64,000 bases of DNA from Sphingobacterium sp. (GTDB lineage: Bacteria; Bacteroidota; Bacteroidia; Sphingobacteriales; Sphingobacteriaceae), in NCBI GenBank assembly GCA_031253985.1, contig JAIRVH010000183.1, forward strand, positions 1 to 64,000, read 5' to 3'. A program made the translations under genes and the position numbers. Of the stretch, positions 18,791 to 25,682 are shown piece after piece. The notes under the pieces were generated by a model that worked only from the letters and a program-made list of their open reading frames with translations, was not told the DNA's origin and did not search any database. The first letter of the stretch is position 1. Each line of letters begins with the position of its first letter.

Positions 18791-19009
18791 ATGACAACAA
18801 CAGTATTTTCATTTGAATATTCTTCCAGTTCTTCGGAACGAAAAAAAATAATTGCTGTTCTGAAGGCTCTTGGCGTGAAAAATGTCTCTATTCAGGAAAA
18901 AGAGCTCCCATCAGATCTATCACAACTGATCGAGGAAGGGAGAAATGATTTAAAGGAGGGGAAGACAAAAACTGTAACAGCCAAGAATATATGGGACAGT
19001 ATCAAATAG
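18791..19009 (+). CDS. Antitoxin of a Txe/YoeB-type pair (72 aa)
   Basis: This 72-residue small protein begins MTTTVFSFEYSSSSSERKK. It has a C-terminal segment LSQLIEEGRNDLKEGKTKT and ends AKNIWDSIK. The layout resembles the DUF2683-type antitoxins paired with Txe/YoeB toxins in Bacteroidota: a short beta/alpha DNA-binding half followed by a toxin-binding helix. Its 3' end overlaps the toxin ATG (18991) by 19 nt, which is typical of TA operons. The antitoxin itself looks intact, although its partner is broken. Confidence 0.7.
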   Translation: MTTTVFSFEYSSSSSERKKIIAVLKALGVKNVSIQEKELPSDLSQLIEEGRNDLKEGKTKTVTAKNIWDSIK

Positions 19010-19275
19010 AACTCTCGGTAAAAGCACAGAAAGATCTTCTTCAAATAAAGAAGTGAGGAAGCAAAATCGATATGAGTAAGGTCGTAAAACTCCTCGAAGA
19101 ATTAGAGAACCACCCGAGGAAAGGAACCGGCCTTCCTAAACCACTCCGAAATAAAGGCGATGCAGAAATATGGAGTAGACGACTGAACCAAAAAGATCGA
19201 ATCATTTATGAAATAATTGATTCTAAAATCTTAGTATTAGTGTTCAGCTTTATCGGTCATTATGATGATAAGTAA
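18991..19275 (+). pseudogene. Txe/YoeB-family mRNA endonuclease toxin, interrupted by in-frame TGA
   Basis: From the ATG at 18991 the frame reads MGQYQIELSVKAQKDLLQIKK, then TGA at 19054-19056. It continues in the same frame as GSKIDMSKVVKLLEELENHP to GHYDDK and the stop at 19275. The full 94-codon reading is a standard RelE-fold Txe/YoeB toxin, with IWSRRLNQKDRIIYEI and the C-terminal HYDD. The TGA sits where family members usually have Ser (KKSGSK), so a TCA-to-TGA change is the simplest explanation. A 67-residue product could start at the ATG at 19072 but would lack the first strand and helix. The toxin is probably dead or much weakened. Confidence 0.82.
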
Positions 19276-19373
19276 ACTTAATTATCCACGTCGATCTTTA
19301 AAAAAATATTTTACCTTAAACCTATTTTACCGACCTATGCCGTATCTGCGGTGATATGCCCCTCGTATCAATT

Positions 19374-19425
19374 CAGAAAAATCTGGTGTAGTCGATTAAC
19401 TAAAAAGACCGAGTCCTTTACGAAA
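19374..19425 (+). pseudogene. Decayed fragment of a second Txe/YoeB toxin gene
   Basis: This stretch aligns base by base with the WSRRLNQKDRIIYE region of the toxin gene 200 bp upstream, at roughly 75-80 % identity by eye over 50 bp. One 2-base insertion and one 1-base deletion break the frame. Pieced together it reads KIWCSRLTKK/DRVLYE. It is a relic of an ancient duplicate. Confidence 0.65.
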
Positions 19426-19460
19426 GACCATTTACATAATACGCTTCCGTGGAATTGAGG

Positions 19461-19841
19461 CTACTTTTTGTTTAATAAACTCACCTGACCTTCCAATGAG
19501 AGGATTGTCTTTTCTTGTGCCTTGACCGTTTGCTCTAAGGCATTGACCAGCTGTTTATAAATTCCGAGACCTTCGGTAGTGACAGGAGCTGTTTCGGCAG
19601 GTAGAGCACTGAGCGCCCCCTTCTCATCCTTTCGCATCATAGTCCCTTCCCCCATGAGCAACCAGGCTGGACTAATGTCAGGATGTTTGGACAAAATAGC
19701 CACCATAGCATCCGAACTGAGTGCAGTATTCTTCTGTCCTCCCTTAAAGTTTGCATAGGAAAGTTCCACATCTCTGAAAAATTCGGTTTTACTGATGCCT
19801 TTGGTTTCAGCGATCAGTAGCACACGTTCCTTTACATTCAC
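19461..19841 (-). CDS. Phage-type HTH repressor with coiled-coil tail (126 aa)
   Basis: This 126-residue DNA-binding protein has a helix-turn-helix N-terminus (about 1-65: VKERVLLIAETKGISKTEFF, then the conserved HPDISPAWLLMGEGTMM). The HPDISPAWLL(M/T)GEG motif is typical of Bacteroidota phage-repressor-like regulators. Residues 88-126 form a coiled coil with AQEKTILSLEGQVSLL, probably for dimerisation. It is the downstream member of a two-gene leftward operon with the paralogue at 19871 (29-bp gap). Likely role: regulator of the island. Confidence 0.8.
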   Translation of the reverse strand: MNVKERVLLIAETKGISKTEFFRDVELSYANFKGGQKNTALSSDAMVAILSKHPDISPAWLLMGEGTMMRKDEKGALSALPAETAPVTTEGLGIYKQLVNALEQTVKAQEKTILSLEGQVSLLNKK

Positions 19842-19870
19842 TTTTGTCCGTTTTTAAAAATGTTTGTGCT

Positions 19871-20287
19871 TTATTTATTTCTTAACGAATCAAGCTCACG
19901 CTCTAATGAAGACAATAATCTCTCCAAAGACATAATTGTCTTCTCTTGAGATTTTATAGTTACATTCTGAGAGGCAACAACTTGTTTTAGTGTATAAATA
20001 ACAGAATTGGTAATCCCTTCTAATTCTGGCGTTAGATAAGTCTCCTCTTCTTCCTTTGCTATAATCGCCGGTTTTAACATCTCACCTTCACCCTTTAATA
20101 GCCACTCAGATGAATATTGAGGATATTTTTCAACAAGGCTGATTAACCATTTAGATTGAATATCCGTACCATTGGCCAATGCACGCGTAAAAACACCCTT
20201 ACTCGCTCCAATAGTTGCCTCAAAGGCCGATACGCTCATCCCTTCCCTATCCGCAACGATCTTAATTCTCTTCAAAACAGAACTCAT
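19871..20287 (-). CDS. Phage-type HTH repressor with coiled-coil tail (138 aa)
   Basis: This 138-residue paralogue of the next leftward gene has an HTH at about residues 1-70 (LKRIKIVADREGMSVSAFE; YPQYSSEWLLKGEGEML) and a C-terminal coiled coil with SQEKTIMSLERLLSSLEREL. The shared (A/S)QEKTI(M/L)SLE motif in both tails suggests they arose by duplication and may form heterodimers. It is divergent from the helical/HEPN operon at 20477. Two direct repeats of TTACCGAAAA lie just upstream and could be its own operator. Confidence 0.82.
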   Translation of the reverse strand: MSSVLKRIKIVADREGMSVSAFEATIGASKGVFTRALANGTDIQSKWLISLVEKYPQYSSEWLLKGEGEMLKPAIIAKEEEETYLTPELEGITNSVIYTLKQVVASQNVTIKSQEKTIMSLERLLSSLERELDSLRNK

Positions 20288-20328
20288 TACCGAAAATTTT
20301 AATAAAAAATATTTGTTTTACCGAAAAA
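20288..20328. promoter_or_regulatory. Direct repeats, possible repressor operator
   Basis: TTACCGAAAA occurs at 20288-20297 and again at 20319-20328, about three helical turns apart, right before the start codon of the 138-residue repressor. The position fits autorepression and control of the divergent operon. Confidence 0.4.
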
Positions 20329-20476
20329 TAGTTCTTAATTTAGTGCTAACGAAGACAATTATAAACTATTTTAACTAATCAAAAACCTTAAATATGAAAC
20401 CGACAAGGCTTTAGATCAGTGCACGGATCAGTATTTGCCCGAGTAGCAGTTTCATCAAATAAAAAAATATAATCTG

Positions 20477-21748
20477 ATGAAAAATACGCAAAAGAAACTA
20501 AAAGCGAAACATTTTCGCTATTTAACCCAAGAACACATCGACGATCCGATGAAATATCTTATAGAGTTCTTTGAAAGCGAAACGTCCATACGTGACTGGT
20601 TAGCAGACTTAAATATGCTCATCAACGCGGCTTCAAACGCAAAGATGAACCCACCGCGTTCCTCTACAGGATATCTCACCAAAAAATTAATTGAACAGGT
20701 AGAATTGGCGTATGTCATTTTTAGGAAATGTAAACTAAAAACAATAGAACAACCGTTGAAGTTCAATAAACGGGTTTCAGATTACTGGAGTCAGCTATTA
20801 GCAACAGATCCTTGGACAAGTAATATTGATACAGCAGCAGACAGCATTAGCCGTTTTTTTTCTTACGAGTCTTTGCAACAATGGTACAGCATTCTTGATG
20901 ATTTATGGATAAGTTTAGGAGACAGAGATAACGGCTTTTTAGGCAACAACGGCCATGCAATACTTGCTGTAAAAGAATTCTTACTGCGTCTAGCTGCTTC
21001 TCTCGGAAAGATCTATGAAAATAAAATACTTCCAGGCACTGTTATAGAAAATCAAGAAGACATTGCAAATGAGCAGCGCCAAACCCAGCAATCTTTGGAC
21101 GAAACAGAAGACGAAATACTTCACCCCAAAAAATGCATCATATTGCCCGACTGGCTTGCTTCCCAACCTTATTCCATCTCAGCATTAAAAGATTTCTTTG
21201 ATAGAGACGATCTAAATGGCTGGCGAGAAGACATCCGATATTGGTACCAAACGGTCATCGACGAAAAAGAATTCTGGTCTGCTGATCATGAAAACAGTAA
21301 ATATTCTGGCGCAAATTTACTTTTTAACTATACCTGCCTTTACGCCTTATTAGAAATGTTGTCCAATACATCTGAGGAATCCCCTATTCTTCCAGTCGGC
21401 ATGGACGATTCATTTTCGATATTGCCCGAATGCCAATCAGTTTTGATTGGGCACATGAATAAAGAGATCGTGCTTTATTATGTTTCAAATGAAGAACTGG
21501 ACAATCCTTTGTCAGCACTATTGGCAACAGTTAAAACATACGATCAGCAAGAATGGAATGAAATCTTGTATGAATGGATCAACTATGGCCTCGCCAAAAA
21601 CCGATATACCGGTGCCTATGCAGACTACAGTACACGAATTTACCAGACTATGATCAAAATAATAGAACTCGCCTATTTAACAGCTTTTTCTGAAGAGATA
21701 GAATTCCCCGATCAAAAACAAACAGCTCTTCTAGAAACAGAAATATAA
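20477..21748 (+). CDS. Unrecognised all-helical protein with four internal repeats (423 aa)
   Basis: This 423-residue protein without signal or membrane segment was not recognised as a named family. It is made of four degenerate repeats of about 85-100 residues. Each has a core like S-I-S-x-F-F-x-x-x-x-L-x-x-W-x-x-x-L-x-x-W, seen near residues 28-50 (MKYLIEFFESETSIRDWLAD), 122-145 (DSISRFFSYESLQQWYSILD), 230-255 (ISALKDFFDRDDLNGWREDI) and 348-375 (LSALLATVKTYDQQEWNEIL). Each core is followed by a loop with Gly or Asn and a long hydrophobic helix. It starts a rightward operon: the next gene, a tandem HEPN protein, follows after 23 bp. A partner or antitoxin role is inference. Confidence 0.7.
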   Translation: MKNTQKKLKAKHFRYLTQEHIDDPMKYLIEFFESETSIRDWLADLNMLINAASNAKMNPPRSSTGYLTKKLIEQVELAYVIFRKCKLKTIEQPLKFNKRVSDYWSQLLATDPWTSNIDTAADSISRFFSYESLQQWYSILDDLWISLGDRDNGFLGNNGHAILAVKEFLLRLAASLGKIYENKILPGTVIENQEDIANEQRQTQQSLDETEDEILHPKKCIILPDWLASQPYSISALKDFFDRDDLNGWREDIRYWYQTVIDEKEFWSADHENSKYSGANLLFNYTCLYALLEMLSNTSEESPILPVGMDDSFSILPECQSVLIGHMNKEIVLYYVSNEELDNPLSALLATVKTYDQQEWNEILYEWINYGLAKNRYTGAYADYSTRIYQTMIKIIELAYLTAFSEEIEFPDQKQTALLETEI

Positions 21749-21771
21749 AGCCCATTTATTCAATCCATATT

Positions 21772-23460
21772 ATGAACACCGATATTAACCCAATTATCGA
21801 GGCAATCCTTCGTGCTGTTGCTGTCGATGAAATCTACCAATGGACTTTTGACCACGATGGTAAAAAGTATCTGATGCTACAGGTCAATCTTACGTCAAAT
21901 GCCGGAATTCGTTTTTCTGATGCAAACAGTCTGATAAACAAAACCATAGACCCCTATCCAAATGTATTTATCAATGTGAACTTCACGCACGAGATACAGC
22001 AAAAATTGAATCAAGGTTTAGGTCGGGCTTATCTTATTTGCCAACCTGAAAACCGCATTTATCAAAATCCTGTGCAAGATATACCCCTTGTCTTACCAAA
22101 TAATAAAAGTGACGAAGTCATCGAAAAAACACGGACCTATATCGAAAAGGAAAAGAGCAAGATTCGATCTTTTGTAGATGGATACAATTTCTATTTCGAG
22201 CATAAAAATTATGCACACGCAGCATTTATGCTACATCAAGCTTTAGAACTTGCATTTCGAACGGCAGAAAATATCCTCGTCGTTGAGGATAAAAAGTCCC
22301 ATTCGTTAAAAAATCATATAAACTATCTCAAAACTTTCGACGATCGGCTCGGCAAGCTGGCAGACAACAACGAAAACAAACATGCTTTGGAGAAAATCAA
22401 CAAGGCATACATTGACTATCGATATCACTTTGACTATTTTATAGATGAAATTGTATTAGAAACCGCCTATCAGATTTCTATAAACACATTAAACTGGATC
22501 TACGATTATTCCAATATTTTATTCAAAGAAATTAAGTCAAAACTTAACCCAGTTCCAATTGCCAACAACGAAGTTGAAAATTACAAAAATAACAATGAAA
22601 TATACAAACAAAGCTATTGCAACGCCAATTATCGGGACCTCATTTTAAATGCTATAGAGTGCAATTGCACCCCTTCTCTAGTAGTATGTTTCGGTTATGA
22701 TGCTGATCATCACAAATATCATAATGCGCTCCAAAGGGCAAAAAATGATTGCATCACGCATGGTTATTATATTTTTGTCGCTTATGATATTTTAAGCGCC
22801 GAGATCAATAATCTAACGCAGCTTATAACGGATTTGCTCCCCAACAATGTATCGCTTACGCTGGCCCTGGAAAACTCCGCAGCTTTTACCAAACAGCTTT
22901 CAAAGGGGCATCCTTTTTTTCTTTCGCTCCTAAAAGCAGGCGATATCTGGTTTCAGAATCCATCAATAGCCAATATCGATCGGGAAAGTCTGATTGCGCC
23001 ACAGCTCGATCTTGAATATGTACGTCAACAATGGAAGACGCGCTATAACAATGCACGTTGCTTATATTACGCCTTTGAAGAGGGCTGGTCGTTTGGTGTA
23101 GAAGCGGCATATTACACCCTTTCACAAGTGTTGGAACAAATTTGCCTGGGCGTCATTAACACGATACTCCAATACAAACCACAACGAGTCAACCTTACTT
23201 TTCTGATAAAACTCTGCAAATTAATCGTGCCTGATGCCTATGCCATATTCTGCCTTGACCATGAGGATCAATTTGCCGCTTTTAAGAACATCACGGAAGC
23301 ACAGCAGGAATTTAGGTATAATGTAAATTACAAAGGAGATCCACTAACAATTATAGAATTGCAACAACGCACAAAAACGTTTATAGAAAGATGCAACAAC
23401 GAAATGGAAGATTACTTTGGAAAAATAGAAAGTTTAAATAATAACATAGGGATAGTTTAG
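21772..23460 (+). CDS. Tandem MNT-like/HEPN double protein (562 aa)
   Basis: This 562-residue cytoplasmic protein appears to be two fused copies of a degenerate nucleotidyltransferase-like domain plus a HEPN domain. HEPN 1 (about 135-250) has HAAFMLHQALELAFRT, HSLKNHINYL and YIDYRYHFDYFIDE. HEPN 2 (about 435-545) has GVEAAYYTLSQVLEQI and EAQQEFRYNVNY. The N-domain of each half shares an NVNF/ALEN ... IYQN/WFQN pattern with the protein at 23553. The Arg of the R-x(4-6)-H nuclease motif is kept in both, but the His position is Phe and Lys, so neither HEPN is likely to cut RNA. It may instead bind or neutralise a partner. Co-transcribed with 20477. Confidence 0.75.
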   Translation: MNTDINPIIEAILRAVAVDEIYQWTFDHDGKKYLMLQVNLTSNAGIRFSDANSLINKTIDPYPNVFINVNFTHEIQQKLNQGLGRAYLICQPENRIYQNPVQDIPLVLPNNKSDEVIEKTRTYIEKEKSKIRSFVDGYNFYFEHKNYAHAAFMLHQALELAFRTAENILVVEDKKSHSLKNHINYLKTFDDRLGKLADNNENKHALEKINKAYIDYRYHFDYFIDEIVLETAYQISINTLNWIYDYSNILFKEIKSKLNPVPIANNEVENYKNNNEIYKQSYCNANYRDLILNAIECNCTPSLVVCFGYDADHHKYHNALQRAKNDCITHGYYIFVAYDILSAEINNLTQLITDLLPNNVSLTLALENSAAFTKQLSKGHPFFLSLLKAGDIWFQNPSIANIDRESLIAPQLDLEYVRQQWKTRYNNARCLYYAFEEGWSFGVEAAYYTLSQVLEQICLGVINTILQYKPQRVNLTFLIKLCKLIVPDAYAIFCLDHEDQFAAFKNITEAQQEFRYNVNYKGDPLTIIELQQRTKTFIERCNNEMEDYFGKIESLNNNIGIV

Positions 23461-23499
23461 TCGACTTTTTGCGCATTTTTAATCACAAAAAAATAAACA

Positions 23500-23507
23500 T
23501 AATTTTG
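23500..23507 (+). promoter_or_regulatory. Possible -7 box for the single HEPN gene
   Basis: TAATTTTG matches TAnnTTTG and lies 46 bp before the ATG at 23553. No TTG is found at the ideal spacing, so this is a partial match. It would give the third gene its own transcription. Confidence 0.4.
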
Positions 23508-23552
23508 CATAATCAATTTCGCTTTTGAACCCGCTATACTTATACATTAATT

Positions 23553-24398
23553 ATGAACACCAATTTACTTCATACCACTAATTCTGGGTATAATACAATC
23601 ATAAATGAAATAGTAAATATTGTTTCGCCCCTTGCCGTTATCCATTATGGGCTATGGATATTTTCGAACAAAAAATCTCGAAAAAATCCATCTATAGACA
23701 CTAATGACATTTTAAATCTGTTAGTAATACTTGATGCAAAAGATACTCAAAGCAATGAAAGCAACTTAATTAGTAGAATCGAGAACAGTCTTCTTCGGAT
23801 AAAGAAATCATCAGTTTTAGTTCATAGTATTAATTTCGTCAATGAGGGATTATCTTGGGGGCAGGATTTCTTTATTGATATAATGGAGCGAGGAAAGATA
23901 ATATATCAATCTGATATATTTCTAATAACGACTTACTTTAAGATAAACCCCCAGTCGAAAATACAAAGAGTAAAAGATGTTTTCAATAATTTTCATATCA
24001 AAGGTTCTCAATTTCTACATCTAGCCAATATTACATATCTCTCAAAGGACCTCCATGTTAGTATATTTCTATTACATCAAGCCACCGAATTATTGATGAG
24101 AAGCATATTGGTAACACATACGCGTTACGACCCAAAGACCCATAACCTATCGCAATTAGCCCGATATTGCCGTCATATTACTCCTCAAATAGATAAGATA
24201 TTCTTTACGAAAGGAAAAAACCAACAACAAGCCATTTCGGACTTTCGTTCTCTGCAAGACAGCTACGTCTTAGCACGATACGAATTAGGTTATCACATCA
24301 ATAAAAAATTGGTCAGGACACTATTAACTAAGGCAAAAAAATTAGAACAACTAAGCACATTATTAGAAATACGATTACTGGACAAACTAGCTAAATAA
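23553..24398 (+). CDS. MNT-like/HEPN protein with R-x5-H motif (281 aa)
   Basis: This 281-residue protein has a nucleotidyltransferase-like domain at about 15-130 and a HEPN domain at about 150-270. The N-domain has the MNT topology (SPLAVIHYG ... NLLVILDAKD), but the G-S and D-x-D catalytic residues are not preserved. The HEPN domain has HVSIFLLHQATELLMRS, HNLSQLARYC and LARYELGYHINKKL. The last contains Arg-x5-His, the ribonuclease motif of active HEPN toxins. Among the three HEPN domains of the island only this one keeps it, so it is the best candidate for an RNase effector. It is immediately followed by a truncated ATPase gene on the other strand. Confidence 0.75.
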   Translation: MNTNLLHTTNSGYNTIINEIVNIVSPLAVIHYGLWIFSNKKSRKNPSIDTNDILNLLVILDAKDTQSNESNLISRIENSLLRIKKSSVLVHSINFVNEGLSWGQDFFIDIMERGKIIYQSDIFLITTYFKINPQSKIQRVKDVFNNFHIKGSQFLHLANITYLSKDLHVSIFLLHQATELLMRSILVTHTRYDPKTHNLSQLARYCRHITPQIDKIFFTKGKNQQQAISDFRSLQDSYVLARYELGYHINKKLVRTLLTKAKKLEQLSTLLEIRLLDKLAK

Positions 24399-24400
24399 TT

Positions 24401-24637
24401 TTATTCAAGACCAATAAACGCTCTAAAATTATCTTTTGAGATTACCTGAACATCTGCGCTACAGGCTTCCACAAAATTTGAAGGTATTTTTGCTTTCGCT
24501 TTAGGATTCCATTTAAATTCGTAACCAGTTATCTTACCATCCGTTTCTTCTACATAATCGATTTCTTGCTGCTGTTTAGTCCGCCAAAAGTATTTATTGA
24601 CAAAACGCCGGCTATAACGGTTGTGTTTTAAGCGTTC
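24401..24637 (-). pseudogene. C-terminal remnant of a DUF4143-type ATP-binding protein
   Basis: A minus-strand frame of 78 codons plus stop reads ERLKHNRYSRRFVNKYFWRT, then KQQQEIDYVEE, then YEFKWNPKAKAKIPSNFVEA. These are the hallmarks of the restriction-endonuclease-like C-terminus of AAA/DUF4143 ATPases common in Bacteroidota. The whole ATPase part and the start are missing. The break falls exactly at the inverted repeat at 24635-24694. It ends 2 bp from the stop of the HEPN gene, so the two are convergent. Confidence 0.8.
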
Positions 24638-24694
24638 ACCAAAAGTAATGCTTTTCGGTGAGTTTGTTCACCAAAAAGCATTACTTTTGGTGAA
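24635..24694. repeat. 27-bp inverted repeat at the DUF4143 breakpoint
   Basis: The left arm at 24635-24661 and the right arm at 24667-24694 are reverse complements with about one mismatch and one extra base, around a 5-nt centre. Each arm itself starts TTCACC and ends GGTGA(A). It would form a very long hairpin. It separates two gene remnants, so it may mark a deletion or small mobile-element scar. Confidence 0.8.
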
Positions 24695-24737
24695 TACACA
24701 TGTTATAAAACTTTGGAGTAAAATTAAATACTTACTT

Positions 24738-24935
24738 TAAAGACGATTAAATCCGCAGAAATCCATCAGTTAAAGCCTTTAGGAACTCACCAAAACATTT
24801 ATCGAAAAATGTAACAATGGGATGGAAAGCTATTTTGAGGAAATTTCTAGCCAACAGCTGGTCGAACGAATTGAAGAAAAAGCGTATTACATAGTGATAA
24901 TCCAATTACAATTATGTCAAATAATTTGTAAATAA
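24738..24935 (+). pseudogene. C-terminal remnant of another HEPN gene
   Basis: From 24783 the plus-strand frame reads ELTKTFIEKCNNGMESYFEE and continues to a TAA at 24933-24935. This is clearly homologous to the C-terminus of the double HEPN protein (QRTKTFIERCNNEMEDYFGK). Upstream, in a shifted frame from about 24738, LKTIKSAEIHQ resembles FKNITEAQQEF of the same protein. A TAG at 24780-24782 and the frameshift show that it is dead. Confidence 0.7.
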
Positions 24936-24952
24936 TCGGAATTATTCCGATT
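24934..24952. repeat. 19-bp palindrome at the island's right end
   Basis: AATCGGAAT-T-ATTCCGATT is a perfect inverted repeat with a 1-nt centre. It overlaps the end of the HEPN remnant and lies 26 bp before the end of the SDR gene. It could be an operator or a terminator-like element for the leftward gene. Confidence 0.45.
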
Positions 24953-24978
24953 ACTATATAAATACTTAACAAAGCGGT

Positions 24979-25617
24979 TTAAGCAAGGGCGCGAATATCT
25001 TTAATCTCCAATATGTTCTTAACATCATCGCTTTCCACGGCATGTATCATGGCGCGTCCGACTTCATGTAGGGAAAGTACTGATGAAGGGGCAAAAAACT
25101 TGATGATTTTGGCAACAAAAGCAAAGGGATTGGCATGTTTTTGCCCCGCAACGGTTGTCATTGCTCCCGGCCTAAAGTTATACTCCTTTTTGAACGGCAA
25201 CTTTGCCAGCTCATTCTCAGTCTTTCCTTTCACTCTTGCCCACATGACCTTGCCTTGCTCCGTGCTATCCGTACTCCCTCCTGAGACATAAATAAAGCTG
25301 ATGGCTGGATTAATCTCCAAAAGGGACTTTGCAAAAGCCATTGTCGTATCATAAGTGATATATCGGTACTTGCCCTCTTTCATCCCTATCGAACTGACAC
25401 CAGCACAATAAAAACAGGCATCGTAGCCAGCAATTGCATCTCTAAATCCAGCAAGTTTAGTAAAATCTTCTACCAAAAGTTCCTTCAATTTAGGATGTTG
25501 AATAGCCGCAGTACGACGCGAAATGCTCAGCACAGCTGTTACCTTATCGTTTTGGAGGCATTCCAATAAAACGCCTTCGCCAACCATTCCGGTGGCTCCT
25601 GTTATGATTACTTTCAT
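24979..25617 (-). CDS. NAD(P)-binding Rossmann-fold epimerase-like protein
   Basis: This 212-residue atypical SDR/epimerase-like protein has the nucleotide-binding motif GATGMVGEGV at residues 7-16. It has a CAGVSSIG segment, and YVSGGSTDSTEQGKVMWARVKG in place of the usual YxxxK site. The family includes small NAD(P)H-binding proteins of unknown substrate, such as YbjT/HTATIP2-like forms. The start MKVIITGATG is standard. It is the first gene right of the HEPN island and looks like ordinary chromosome. The substrate is unknown. Confidence 0.8.
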   Translation of the reverse strand: MKVIITGATGMVGEGVLLECLQNDKVTAVLSISRRTAAIQHPKLKELLVEDFTKLAGFRDAIAGYDACFYCAGVSSIGMKEGKYRYITYDTTMAFAKSLLEINPAISFIYVSGGSTDSTEQGKVMWARVKGKTENELAKLPFKKEYNFRPGAMTTVAGQKHANPFAFVAKIIKFFAPSSVLSLHEVGRAMIHAVESDDVKNILEIKDIRALA

Positions 25618-25682
25618 ATTTTATCGCTTCCCCCCTCGGAGGCTTTAGTTATATATCAGATATTATCGTTTCCACTAAGTCA

